Shown: one piece after another, positions 32,654 to 45,100 of the stretch
Position numbering within the stretch: position 1 is the stretch's first letter
How the letters are laid out: each line of letters begins with the position of its first letter
DNA from: Schizophyllum amplum
Lineage: Eukaryota; Basidiomycota; Agaricomycetes; Agaricales; Schizophyllaceae
Assembly: GCA_007026445.1 (NCBI GenBank)
Contig: VDMD01000005.1
Location: 1,297,242-1,361,241, forward strand
DNA: 64,000 nucleotides
Direction of reading: 5' to 3'
Translations under genes and position numbers: made by a program
Notes under the pieces: model-generated
The model's database searches: none
What the model saw: the letters and a program-made list of their open reading frames with translations, nothing else
What the model was told of the DNA's origin: nothing

Positions 32654-35600
32654 TCATTGCACAACGCATTGCCCGGACGACTTTGATTCCCCGCGTCGTT
32701 TATGTCGAGGTCGTTCAGTCGTACTCAGGGCGCCCGGAATGGCATCCGACAGATCCTCTTCGCCCCTGGAGCGCTGGCTGCCGAACGTGTCGACCTCATG
32801 TTCCGGCACAGGATGAATGGACCGCCCATTGCTGGAAACCGTGTCTCCGGTGCTGCGCATGCTGAAGGTCGCCGCCGTGCTCGTGCTCTTCAGCGACTGT
32901 GGCCGCTCGCGTTCGTCCTTGGGCACGGTCAGGTTCTGCGCGCTGCCTCTGCGCAAATTCGACGCCGACGACTGCCCGGAGTCCGACTGCGTCGGCGTCG
33001 ACTTCGTCTTGTGCTTCAGTGCGTTCATAAACTTGAATGCTGTCGGGGGATGCGCTGGATCGTGTGCGGAGGGCGGTGGTGACGCTGCGCCGTGCGCTGG
33101 TGGCGTATCCAAGCTACTCCTGGGCGACCGCGCCACAAACGCAACGTCGGACATCGGGCTGCCTGGATGCGCCTCGCCTAGAATGTCAACCGGGTTCTGA
33201 TATACGCTGCCGGGGTTGCCCTTCTCGGCGTACTGAGCGTATAGCAGGAGCTGGGCACGTAGATCGCAAGTTGGCGGAGCATCCTTTGCGCATTTGGCGT
33301 GCGCGATGAGGGAGCACTCAGAGCAAAGCACGGCGCTCTTCTTGACGTTAAGCAGGCAGACTCGACAGACCATGGCTAGAGACGCGCATCAGCACTTGAG
33401 ATCATCAACGCCCAAGACAACTCACGTTTACTAAAGGTCGTTTTGACAAAGGAGTGTTCCCGCGGGGATAGATTGTTCTCTGTGGGGCGAACAGACTGGC
33501 TAGACATCCGGCGACGGGGCGGCGAGGCGCTGATAGGGTCCTCCGACTTGAATGACCCATTCGACGATTTGTCCGGCATCTCGACTTGTGACAGATAGCG
33601 CACGGCTTCCGACTTCTGTAAATCGGTGCTGACGCGGCGAAGAAAGGGAATGCTATCTTGCGGACGTAATTCCTAGAAGCAAGAAGTCAGCCACACAATG
33701 CAATCATCGACGACAGTGACGCACCTTGTGAGCACCCCAATTTTGCTTGAGCCACGGGTGCTCGAACAGGATGTCGGCACTAGGGCGCAGTGAGGGCTCC
33801 TTGTTGAAACACAGCTTGAGGAAGTCTGCCAGTAACGTCGAGCAGGTCTCGGGCAGAGGTGGTCTGTCGTCTTCCACAATGCGGAACATCACTACGCAAC
33901 CTCGTCAACACGCCATCCTGGTTACAGAGGGACCACCACACACCAGACATGCTATTCCCAACGTCAGAATACGGCGGCTTGCCCGTTAACAGCTCGATCA
34001 CAGTGCACGCCAAGGACCATATATCGGACTTTGTCGACGCGCCCTTCAGCTCGATGACCTCGGGAGCCATCCAGTTCGGCGTGCCCGCAACGTCTTTGAT
34101 CTCGCGCTCCATCGCCCGGAGATTCAGAGAGACACCAAAGTCCGACAGCTTGACATTGCCGGTCTTCGTGGTCAGTATGTTTGCCGCCTTGAGGTCGCAG
34201 TGGACGACATCGTTCTGGTGAAGGTAGTGCAGGCCCTCAAGGATTTTGACGACGTAATTCGCGACGAGGCGCTCGTTGAGCTTCCCGAAGGCCTTCAGAG
34301 TGTGGACGAGGGAGCCGTTCTCCGCGTATCTGCGGCCAAGGTCAGTCATAGAAAAAATGAATGCTCAGCACACGCACTCAAGTACAATGCTCAGGGAATC
34401 GTCGTCCCTCGCCATCCCCTCATACTTGACAATGGTCGGGTGCGACAAGCTCTTGACCAGGTCCACCTCGCGCATCAATGTCGAGATCTCGTCCTCCTTG
34501 AGCCCCTCCAGCCGAATCCGCTTGACAGCAACCATCTGGCCCGTGTTCAAGTTGAGCGCACGATACACCGAGCCAAACTGTCCACGTCCGATGCAATTGC
34601 CCAATTGCTGCGAAGAGAACCCCGTTAGTCTGCGCTTAGCTTATGACACGAATCCACCGCGACTCACGAAGTGTGTGGGAAGCTTCCCGTCGTCCTTGAT
34701 CACTAGTGTCTTCCTCACTGCACTACCGTTAGAGTACGCCGACTCTCGCGTCATCAGGTCGCTGGCACTCGCGTCCTTCGACACGCCCAGGTTGACCATG
34801 CTCTCGAACCGCGACCGCGACGGCTTCGCACCCAGCTCGTCGTACGAGCTCGGCCGTGGTCGCTGGCGCACCGCCGTGCTCTCGATGTCGCTCTGGAATC
34901 GTCCGCGCACAGGCCGTGGCTTGTCGGGTACCGACGATCCCGCGACTGCCTCCCCGAGCGGTGGCACCCTATGCTCACCAGATGGCGTACGCGGGAACGG
35001 CACGAGCGGGGCATCTCCATCCGACTTGCGGGGCTCGTCGAAGCCAGCACGCGGTACAAGGCCCACGGGCCGTTGCCCCTGCTTCGAACTGTTGCGGCGC
35101 AGCATGAGCTTGCTAGACATCGGGTCCGGGCTGATATCGCGGCGGAGGACAGCCTCCTTCGGCAGGAGCACTGACGTTCCCGGAGTGTCGATCGAGTGTC
35201 TTGAGCGATGAGACGGGCGGCGCGGGAATGGCTGCAGCGAGTCGACGCTGTCGTTGCGCCGCGGCTGACCAACAATGGCGAGTTTCCGCGGTCCTCCAGG
35301 CGAGCTTGACAGAGGAGACGGCGGTGGGTCCAGGTCGGGCGGCGGGCTCTTGCGTGGGGCAAGCGCGTCGATGAAGTCGTCCGGCCATTTACCCTTCCCC
35401 AGCCGCAGAGGTGACTTCTCCGGCTCCTCGCGCGCCTTCGCCTTCTGGGGCACGCGCGTAGACCCCAGCTCGTCAGCCTCCTCCACGCGCGAGAGATCCA
35501 CGACAGGCGACTCGCTCATCAGCCGCTCGCGCCCATTCCTGTCGCGCTTGCGCATGTCGTCCGCGATCGCCACGCCCTCCGCGCGTGTGAACGACGGCGA

Positions 35601-38224
35601 CTCGCTCGTCGCCTCCGTCGTTATCGTCCTGATCGTGCCGAACTTGCCACCGCCGCTGTTCGTTCTCCCTCCCTCCATGAGGCTCGACGCCGCTGTCGTG
35701 ATCGTCGTCTCCGACTGCGCCGAGGACGCCATCGACTGCCGTGCGCTCGCATCCGGCACGACCGACTCGCGCACCGACGCGCCATCGCCGATGGTCGCGC
35801 GTGTGCTGTCCGCAACGGAGGCCCTTGGCGGCGACATCGTGTTCAGCGCCCAGTTGAACAACCCCGCGTCGTCGCGCTTTGGCTGAGACCGTGTCCGAAG
35901 AGGCGATTTGGGTGGCGGTGCCGGGGCTTCCAGCCGCTGCTGTCGATCGATGTCGCCAACGTTATGCTCCCGCTCCCGTTCCCGTGCCCGATCGTCATGC
36001 GCCTCCTCGAACGCGTTGTTGGAGTGTCCTGAGCTGCTGGGGCTGATCGAGCGCAGTGTGGGTAGACCGGCGGGCGGGCTGTACCGCTTCTTCACCGGCG
36101 AGCTTGGTGGCAGACTGGTCAGGTTGGGGCTGGATGCAGCAGCACCGCGCACCGTGCCGTTACCGTACGGCGAGTTGGTGCTAAGCGATGGACGCTTCCC
36201 GGTTAGAAGTTTCGATCGAGCAGACACAGGAGATTCGGAATATCGTATGAGCGAGATGATAGTGTACGCCACACGGGCGAGGGACTCGCCAGACCCTTCG
36301 ATGAGGTCGTCGCGGAGGAAGAGGTCTTCAGGAGGCAGACCCCAGGAGGAACATGCGGCGAGAAATTTGGTAACGTTGGAGGTGCGTGCAAAGCCGTCTT
36401 CGCGTGGGTCAGGCTTGACTATGGCACCTTGCCGCAAGCGGTTTAGGAGCCTGAACCCCAAGTCAGCGACCAACTCGACAGCAATAAACATGTCACGCAC
36501 TGGCAAAGAACAAAGCCATCCCTCAAGGATTCGCAGAAGAGCCTGCGTTCTCGCTCTTCTCCTCCAGCACTGAGGCCGCTGGAGCTCATTGCCGCAGTGC
36601 TGTTGACGTTCGTCGTACTCGGGCTCTTGGACCACACACGCTCTAGTCTTGCCAGGGCCCTCGTGCGAAGCTCAACCTCCTCCCAGTCACGTATAGCCTG
36701 CTCGCTTCGACTTATATGCACCTGCGGCTTGGCGATCTCCTTGCACAGCATCGTGGTCGCCGTGCGGATCGCCTCCCTGTGTTCTGGGTTCGGTGGGTTG
36801 ACCAGCGAAGTCGTAGACGCATTCATATGCCGAGTCTGCGATGTCGAACGTCGTTGTGTGGAGAGCACTGGACGAACGCCCAACGGTGAGTCGTTCCGTA
36901 TCTGCGATGGAGCGCCGACAGATGGCCGTCGCTGCGTGTCGAGCGACGATCGTCGCGGTGCTTCTCCCGAGACACGCCTCGGGACCTCGACTGACGGTCG
37001 TCTTTGGGAATCAATACTCGCGCGTCGCTGTTGAGGCAGTGGACTGGGCGGCGACATCGGCAGTTGCGACGTCGAGCTGGACGACAAGCCGCGCGGCACG
37101 ATTTTGGACCTTGCTCCCGACGCTGAAGGTGACCGCGCGCGGATTGGGCTACCACCCCGTGGTGGGTTGGGGCTCACACCGCGCACCGGATTGGGGCTGC
37201 CATTGCGCGGCGTAATGGGCGACTCGGAGCGGTCTCTCAGCGGGAGGTTCCCCGCGCTGCGCGCCGCGCGCGCGTTGGTGCGGATGTGGCCGCGGGAGCC
37301 AGACGCGGGGGTCGGCGTCGGCGGGGGAGAGGGCGTCTCCTGGCGCAGATGCGTCTCGCGCTCCGGCGTGGACGTCATGGAGCGCGGTGGGTGGTGGTGG
37401 AAAGAGGGGGTGGAGGGGGAGGGCGGGATGTTGATGGGCTGGGACCGCGTAGAGCGGTGCCGGCTGGAGGACTCGGTGGGCCGGAGGTAGGAGCCTGATG
37501 ATCGGCGCGGTTCTCTAGTGGGCGTGACCGGCGTGGCGAAGGAGACGTCGCGCTGGACCGGAGACCCTGTGGGCCGCCGCCGGTCCCTTATGGGCGAGAC
37601 CAGCGCGTCGCTGCCTGACGAGGACGATGCGGGTATTGCAGACTTTGAATTCGGCGACGGTAAGGCTTGTGACGAAAGGTGTAGAACAGGCGACGAGACC
37701 GATGCCTGGCGCAACGACGGGGTGTAAGTTGCGCTTCCCGACTGGCGGCCCTTCGTCAGCTTCCTCGACTCCCGCGACTCCTTCGGTGGCTTCTGCTCCT
37801 TGGGCGGCTTCTGCTCCTTGGGTGGCTTCTGCTCTGTAGGGAGCGGCGGGCGCGCGGGGGAGGTCGAGTCTCTGCCCGACCTTCGGAAGGTGACCTTCGA
37901 CTCGAGCCGTCGCAGCATGTGCGACTTCTCCTTCGGCTCGTCAGTTGCCTTCTCCTTGCCCTTGTTGGACTTCGGCGTGATAGTCGCAAATTCGTCGGAC
38001 TCTGGGGGACCGGCCTTGCGCGAGCGCGTGGCCGTGCGGATGGTCTGCTCAAGTGACGAGCGGATGCGGTGGAAGCCCTTGGGCTGGGGTTCAGGTGAGG
38101 ATGGCTTTGAGGACCCGGCCTGCGAGGCAGACGCGGTCGTGGAGGATGAGGACTCTCCGTTGCGGGAGGATACGCGAAAAGGATTGACGGCCGAGAAAGT
38201 TGTGGGCAGAACGGCGGCTGCCAT
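32654..38224 (-). CDS. CH-domain / Cdc7-SepH-type protein kinase with C1 zinc finger
   Basis: Seven exons (38224-36501, 36450-34668, 34607-34378, 34329-33944, 33891-33725, 33672-33426, 33375-32654) give 1752 residues in one frame. Residues 1-520 are Ser/Pro/Arg-rich and disordered, with three 18-nt repeats encoding EQKPPK. Residues about 560-660 resemble a calponin-homology domain ([37 protein letters not shown]). A second disordered stretch follows. The kinase domain (about 1169-1430) has [45 protein letters not shown] and [16 protein letters not shown], all expected catalytic residues present. A C-terminal zinc finger of C1 spacing follows ([24 protein letters not shown]). The catalytic domain is closest to fungal Cdc7/SepH/Cdc15, the entry kinase of the septation network. 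The CH and C1 parts presumably target it to actin, membrane or spindle poles; that is inference. Confidence 0.9.
37781..37836 (-). repeat. In-frame 18-bp tandem repeat in the kinase gene
   Basis: Three near-identical 18-bp units encode PPKEQK repeats. Their length is a multiple of three, so copy-number change would not break the frame. Confidence 0.75.
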
Positions 38225-39778
38225 GGCGGCGGATGAACGAGCGGAATGCGCGGAGAGCAAATAAAGGGTGAGGCCGAGGTTTGCAGGGTCGGGTGCTTGA
38301 CTGTTGATTAATTGTTGGGACCGTGAATGATGCGGACGACGGACGATGCACGCCAGGAAATGCAGCGAGCAACGGCAGACAGTGATCTGTGGGGCCTGCA
38401 GGTCAGCCCTCGAGCTCAGGCACGCGTTGTCGCGGTCGTCGGGGATGGCGGCGGACGCGGCAGTATGACGACGAACCTGGGTCTGGCTAACGTGCGCGTC
38501 TAATATTCCACGACAGGCTTCCCGTGCGGGCTAGCGCGTATGGCCAGGTCTGGTGCAACTATCGTCGTCACCAACGAGCAACCCGGTCGACCGACCTCCG
38601 CAATCGCTGTCGAAAACAAGCCGGAAAAGGTATAGAGGATACGCTGATTCAGATTCGCTCCCGGATCCGTGCCAGGGTCCAGCAGGAGAGGGGTTGCTGT
38701 CGCCAGGCTAGCGTGCGGGACGGACGCGTGAACGGCGGTGAGCGCGTCGCGGGCGGGGTCGTCGTCGTCGTCGTGGGCGACGAGCAGGTGGCGGCAGTAG
38801 GCAAGTGATGAGACGCGCCTCGCGGTCGGACGTTCAGCGGGCTTCGATCATACCGGCAATCGAACCCGGGCGCCGTGCGACTCACAAGTTCAACTTCAAC
38901 ATCCGTTCATTGACTTCATGTGGCTCATTGCTATGTACTATATCTACTCGCCGTCGAACGCGGCGCCATCGTCGTCGCCAGCAGCGACGAGGAGACCGCG
39001 CCGAACTAACAATGACGCACACAAGTCCTCGACATGCATTGCAAATCCCCGGGGATCCATCCAGAGCTGGCCCGTGGCCCGACGCCCGTCGTCACACGGG
39101 TCGCCCACCCGACCGAGGATAACGCTGCCATGCGGGCGCAATCACTCAGGAATATTCCAAAGCTCGATGGCGCGGCCGTCCGCGCGAGTCTGCTGCATGG
39201 CTCCCCAGGGCTCCCCTGTGCCCGGGCAAACCACCGGCTGCAGTCGCACTGACGCAGCCATGACATAGGACTCGTGAGATGCATAACACAGCAGGCGCGG
39301 CGATGTTTGGGCGATGTCGAACTTGGCGGAATCATCAAGTCGTGCTTGTCAGCAAACGAAAAGACTGCAAATCACGGTCAGCCTCCTGAAGACTGAAGTG
39401 ATAGCGCACCGCCAGCACCTACTTCCTGCACCGCAATCAACTCTGCCCCGGGTCAGCTGGTGGCGCGGTGGCGGACACGCGTTCGACGAACGACCCAGAA
39501 GCCGCATCATATCCGTCCCATATCCCAGCCCGTGTCCGAGAAGCCCTCCCATATCGCGATAATCCTGCGCGCCCGCGCGGCCGTATCGCTCGTCCGTCCG
39601 TCCGGTCCGCTGGGAATGAGTGAGGATGTGGAAGCAAAAAAGTACCCAGGCATACTGTATGCCGGCCGTAACGCCCCGAAGCGCTAGCCACCCAACCTCT
39701 TGATTCAGCAGGCGTCAAGGCTCGGCCATCGACGCGAGGCGATGCAAAGTACGCCTGCAAAGCAGAGAATCCCAAGAA

Positions 39779-39878
39779 GAGGCTGCTTCCCCGGACAGGC
39801 CGCTTCTCCCAGATGGTGCTTTTTTGCTAGACAGGGCGCTTTCCCCAGACGAGCAGCTTGCCCCAGACAACACGCGCC
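39779..39878 (+). repeat. Degenerate tandem repeat
   Basis: About five imperfect units of 17-20 nt sharing a GCTTCCCCAGAC-like core follow one another. Confidence 0.5.
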
Positions 39879-41030
39879 TCTGAGCGGGCTGTCCGGAGCA
39901 GCACCCGTCTGACTCTGAGGCTGGCGGATCGATGTAGCGAGTCGCTGATGTTCGGTCCTCAATCGTGATCCTGTGAGGTCGCTGCCAGCTTATCCATCTC
40001 GACTCCATCGGGAGGGCCTACTGAATCCATCTATCGAGTTCACTGTCGCGAGTTCGTTGACAGGACTCCATCGCGAGATCGCCGACGGCGGGAGAGCGGT
40101 GTCCAGCTGATGAAGCAAGTCCGAACTTGTGTACTTATGAACGTGTGACCGCAGGTGAGGCAGAGGAAGAAATGCGACGTGAGCAAGGCGCACGAGATGA
40201 AAACGGCACGCACGCGCGAGAGGAGACAGCGCGACACGTATTGCACATTGCACATGAATACGGAGGTGCGAAGAAAGGTCCAATGTGAAAGAAGAAGCTC
40301 GACATAGACTTGGACCTGTATAGACTCGCTGGAGCGGGTATTCAGCGGACCACGGGCGTACTGTGTCTCCCACGTGAATGAACTGGCGAGTCCTTCGACT
40401 TCTCACAAGCGAGCAAAAATATAGCATCGCGGCCAGATGAAGGATTAACTATCGTCGGTGTAGCTTGAAATCATATTATGCCTGTCATCTCTATGTCGAT
40501 ACTGCAGACCAGCGTTGAGCGGAGCGACCCACTTTCGACGAATGCAGAAACATCAGGCACTACAATGAGCACAATGGCCTGAAGAGAAGAAGTTGAGTTG
40601 GGGAGAGAAGTTGACTGCGTGTCTTCCTGGCAGGCGGGGAGTATTGCATCTAGAAGGGGATAATATTTTTCTGGCCGCGAGGAAGGTCAACTTCGCCAAA
40701 GAGAGCTGTTGACGAAAGTGATAGCGATTATAGAGATAAGAGGCACTTGTAGGTGCCCTCACGCCTCCGACATGAGTCAAACGCGTAGGCGTGTTATCCG
40801 CCCGTTTGTATAAACAAAGGCGACGAACAGACGCATCATCGAGAGCAGTAGGCGATCGCAGTTGTGCGCGATAGCCTTCGCGGGCGGCGCTAACAATAGT
40901 TGTGCGCAAACCCATCGGCGATAATGTGCAAGAGCGGTATCGCGGCGTCCAAGCGAGCCGCAAGACCGCGAGCTTCAGCGACTCAACAACGCTCCCCGCA
41001 GAGAGGACGCGCAAGAGAAAGAGGCCGATC

Positions 41031-41099
41031 AGGCGCCACGCAAAACAAGGTTGAATGAGGCGCCACAAAAGACGGAGATGGCGACATGCGAGGCGCCAC
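41031..41099 (+). repeat. Spaced AGGCGCCAC repeats
   Basis: The 9-mer AGGCGCCAC, with the palindrome GGCGCC at its centre, occurs three times at spacings of about 27 and 33 nt. On the minus strand this gives the repeated WRL of a long open frame. Confidence 0.6.
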
Positions 41100-42121
41100 A
41101 GAGAATGTGTTGAGTTGAGTAGCCGCCAAGTAGCCGCTGCCAGATGGAGTTTAGATACGCGGAAGAATTCAGAGCTGGGGCGGCGGGTGCCACGCAGACA
41201 GGCGGCCTCCACAAGAGAAATCGCCCGATACGACCATGGCGCCGACGCGTCAACTTTCCCGTGCTTGGCCGGTCGGCCAAGCGGGAAGACGCGTAGAGGA
41301 CCAAGAGGGAAAGGAGCCGGCACTGGCATTTGTCGGAACGCTGTGGGGGTATAGAACTCCTACATAGGATATTGAGCTCGGGATTGGTCGACGGTAAACG
41401 CACAATAATGTCCGAAGGACGGGAAGGTCGCTCCGGCGACAGAGGTGGCCATATGAGGATAGAGAATGCGATGCCTGGCAGAGAGTTTGGTGTCTTGTGG
41501 CGCAGGACTAGGGGTTTGAGATGACGGAGAGTCCCTCCTGTTATGCGGGGGCGGGGTATGCGGTGCAGAGGCGCTGTGTAAGCGGTTCTCGAGATCGATA
41601 AGAGCTCGCCTGCGGAGAGAGGACTGAGGGTCATGAGGGCCGGGGCAGTCTGAAGCACTCGCACAAAGCTCACCAGATCCAGTACTTAGAAGCCAGCCAA
41701 TGTTCACTCCCAAAAAATGACAGCAATGTTGCCTTTCCAATGCCATGTGGTGCAACAGCATTCCTTCAACGGCGACGAAGTCGAGTCGAAGACGCGGTCG
41801 GAGAGATGAACGCAGGTTCAAGTTGAAGCTGGGGGAACAGGACAACTTACTAATACAAGAGCCAAGTGCACGGGCCGATCTCCGCAGTCGCTGACTCAGC
41901 CCGTTGCCTTTTCCTCTCAACTTCCATCTTCGCAGAATCGACTGACAAGCCAGCCCCCGAGGGCCACCCCCAGCGCTCTCTCTTGCCACTGACAGTTTAC
42001 TGTGAAGTGCAAATTCATCGGCCTGGGAATCCGGCTATACCTCTTTGACAATTTCGGTCTTTGCCTGCCCCCTCCAAGGCTTGGACTCAGTCTCCGCCGA
42101 TATCAGTACAAATCCCTAAGA

Positions 42122-45100
42122 ATGTCTACACGCAAGCGTAGCTTAGACAGCGGTCCCTCTCGCAAGCGTAAAGCCTCGTCTGCACGTCCAGGAGAGGCAG
42201 TATACTGCCTTTGTCGTGGTGGCGACGATGGCAGACCGATGGTTTACTGCTCACAATGCGACGATTGGTATGTGATCGCGTGCTACCAGATGTCTTCTGC
42301 CTAACTTATATGTCCAGGTTTCATTTCGAATGCGTGCAGCTCAGTGAAGAGACGCAGCTGACATTAGTGAGTGTCGACCACCCCTCCGCCGGAGCCCCCA
42401 CTGACGTACACCCATCTACAGATGTGTATTTCTGTCCTTCATGCACAGAAACCACCCAGCGACGTACTACAAGTGAGTTTCACTGTCCTCCGTTTCTGTC
42501 GTATGTAGAGAGTAGTTATGTTCCGCTGTATCTACGTTGTGAACTTGACCGTCGGCCATGTCGGGCGTATATGCGAGGCACGGCGCCACGCTCAGCCCTG
42601 CGGCAGCAGCTGAGGATATGTGTACATAGACGCGCCGACGTGAGATGCCGCACGAAAGATATCATCTGGTGTCTTTCAAGGCCAATCCATGTTTCTTATC
42701 TGTTACTTCGTCGTTGTGCGCTCAAGAGAGAACCGTAAACTGACCGTGCTGCCAACCAGTGACATGGGAGGGCCCAGAGGCTGTCGAGCCCATCGATGAC
42801 CGCGAGAGCAAGCGCGCCCGCTTGATGCGCCTCGCGCAGAGGAAGGCCCTCGACCCCGTATCCGAGGACGAGGAGACGCAGAGCAACGGATCGAGCCAGG
42901 ACGAGTTTGTGGTAGAGGTGCGTCGTTGTGCCATTCATGAGGACGTCTTTACTGACGCTCTGATAGGCGCCGAGACCGAAGGGACGCAAGCTTGCTATCG
43001 TGAGCGACGATGAAGATTCCGGAGACGCTACAGACCCCTCCTCCTCCCGGCGGCGCAAGCGCAAGTCCATATCCACGAAGCATACCCAGCCGAAGCGTAA
43101 GAAAACAGCGAGTGAGGCTGCCCCCATCACCAGCGTTGACGACGACCCCTTCCGCAAATTTACCCTCGGCAAATTCACGACGATCTTCAGCGATATCTTC
43201 CTGCGTTACCCGCGTGTCGACGACGTGGAAAAACCGAGCGATGCCCTGACCCCAGAGGAGACCGAAGTCATACGTGCAGATGCTGCCCGGTACGCCGAGG
43301 ATCTCGAACGATGCATGAGCGAGAAATACGTTGAAGCAGATGGGCGTACAGGCGCAAAGTACAAGTACGTGCCCCATTACTACCTTTGGATCTTCGCGTC
43401 AGTAACTGACGCCATACCCAGGGATCGCTTCCGCATGCTCACCGTCAACCTGAGCAAGCGCGACCGCGAGTTCGTGCACAAGCGCATTGTCGCGCGCGAG
43501 GTTACGCCCGACATGCTCGCCGTCATGTCCTCTATGGAGCTCGCTGACGCGGCCACGCAGCAGAGTATCCGGAACGCCGAGCGCGCCGCGCTCGACCACT
43601 CGACGCTGCGCGTTACCATCGCGGCGGGCCCGCGCACGAAGATGACGCACAAGGGCTTCGAGGAGGTTGAGAATCAGGAGCAGCAGTACGGCTCGCGAGA
43701 CGAGCAATACGGCTCACGAGACGAGTCAAGACATGTGGAAGACGGCGCGCGCGAGTCCCACACGCCCAGAACGCCGGGCACGCCGCGCGTGGAATGGGGC
43801 GCGCCCCCGCGAATGCCTTCCACCGCGCCGTCGTCTATGCCCTCGCCCAAGACTGAACATCCACCCCGGCCACCGTTATTCATGCATATATCGACCGACT
43901 ACCCAATGCCTGGCGCAGAGCCGGAGCTCAACCTTGCTGACCTGATCAACATCGACGAGACCGGGGATGAGCCCATGACACCCGCACTGCCCACGCCGAG
44001 TGCGGATGCGCCTATGGGCTACATGAGCAACAGTCCGGTCGTTGCCTCAGCGTCACCCGTGTCCCTAAGTGCCAGACGCAGGAGCGAATCGGTGAACGCC
44101 GAAGCTGAAGCGACCTTCGATCTAAATACGCTGTGGTCAGCACCGAAAGAGGACACGAATGACGGCGGGGTCGCTTCGATGGATCATGCCTTCCAAGAGT
44201 CGGAAATGCCCATGGACGTCGATCACGGAAATGAGCACGAGGGAGCTGACGCCGATTTTGACATGCTCTTCAACGACGCGGATGGCACTGCTCCCCCGCC
44301 GCCACCGCCACCCGTGTGCTGGAATTCGAGGAAACGCCCCAGGTGTGGGCAGGCATGGTACGCTTTAGCTCAACATCTTCATCTCCCTCACTGCCATATT
44401 CGCGCAGATCAATATGCCCCTGGACTCCGCGGTCCCGCAAGACACCCCTGTAATCGCACGGCAGATGGGGGGTCGGCCCATGGAGGGAGCATCTCCACTT
44501 GGCGGACGCTATTTCCGGCAGATACATTACGCATCGACGGGCGCGTTCCCGTGGACAAGTCCGGGGATTACCTTCTGCAAAGCCGTATGAACCCCACGCG
44601 CGAGCTGGTTGGCGTGGCGTTCGCCCCTACTACTGCAGAGCATGAGGCGTCGTTCAGAGCGCTTCGGAGTTCTGATAGGGAAGAGGTGTGTATATCCTGA
44701 TTTTTGGGCACGGCTATGAAGCTGACATATCTTCAGCCGCCATGGACTGGTCTTCCCTGGGGTCAGCGTCCGAAAGAGCACCATCCCGGGCGCGAACTGT
44801 ATATCATACCCTTCGTGCGCAAGAACCGTTGCCCGAGTGCATCGAACTCATGGACGACCTCAAGCTGCCGAGGGTCCGCACCCGAGATTATCTCATCGGC
44901 ATCTACGTCCTCGCGCGCGGCAAGTTACAGCCTCCGCCTGCGCCCCAGCCGGTAGCTGCGCCAGCGCCGCATCATACCCTTTCTCGACCTATGTCTGCGG
45001 CGCCCTTCCCTCCGACACCTACGCCACATATGTACGGAACGCCGCCACCCCCTGCGCCGCCCATGCACGCGGCCGCCGCCCCGGTGCTGCCGAACATCGA

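Larger units (their letters stand above)
38225..42121. other. Gene-poor region of 3.9 kb
   Basis: This is the longest stretch without a gene I can defend. Between about 38340 and 39250 the plus strand has coding-like fragments interrupted by stops, for example GATIVVTNEQPGRPTSAIAV (about 38553-38612), which could be a decayed gene of unknown family. Around 39779-39878 and 41031-41099 there are short degenerate tandem repeats, listed separately. A 258-codon minus-strand frame at 40553-41329 contains WRL repeats and no recognisable domain. A sequence at 38861-38876 looks like a tRNA B-box but no tRNA folds around it. Confidence 0.5.

Noticed and set aside
38820..38910. Possible tRNA on the minus strand (B-box-like GGTTCGATTGCC)
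   Set aside because: The T-stem has a G-G mismatch and no 5' acceptor strand complementary to TATGATC lies upstream; the anticodon arm does not pair.
40553..41329. 258-codon minus-strand open frame
   Set aside because: It starts without evidence of a proper gene context, consists of low-complexity WRL repeats in part and shows no domain; it is probably a by-product of the AGGCGCCAC repeats.
41360..41989. 209-codon minus-strand open frame upstream of the Bye1-like gene
   Set aside because: No recognisable motif, and it lies in what should be the promoter region of the plus-strand gene.
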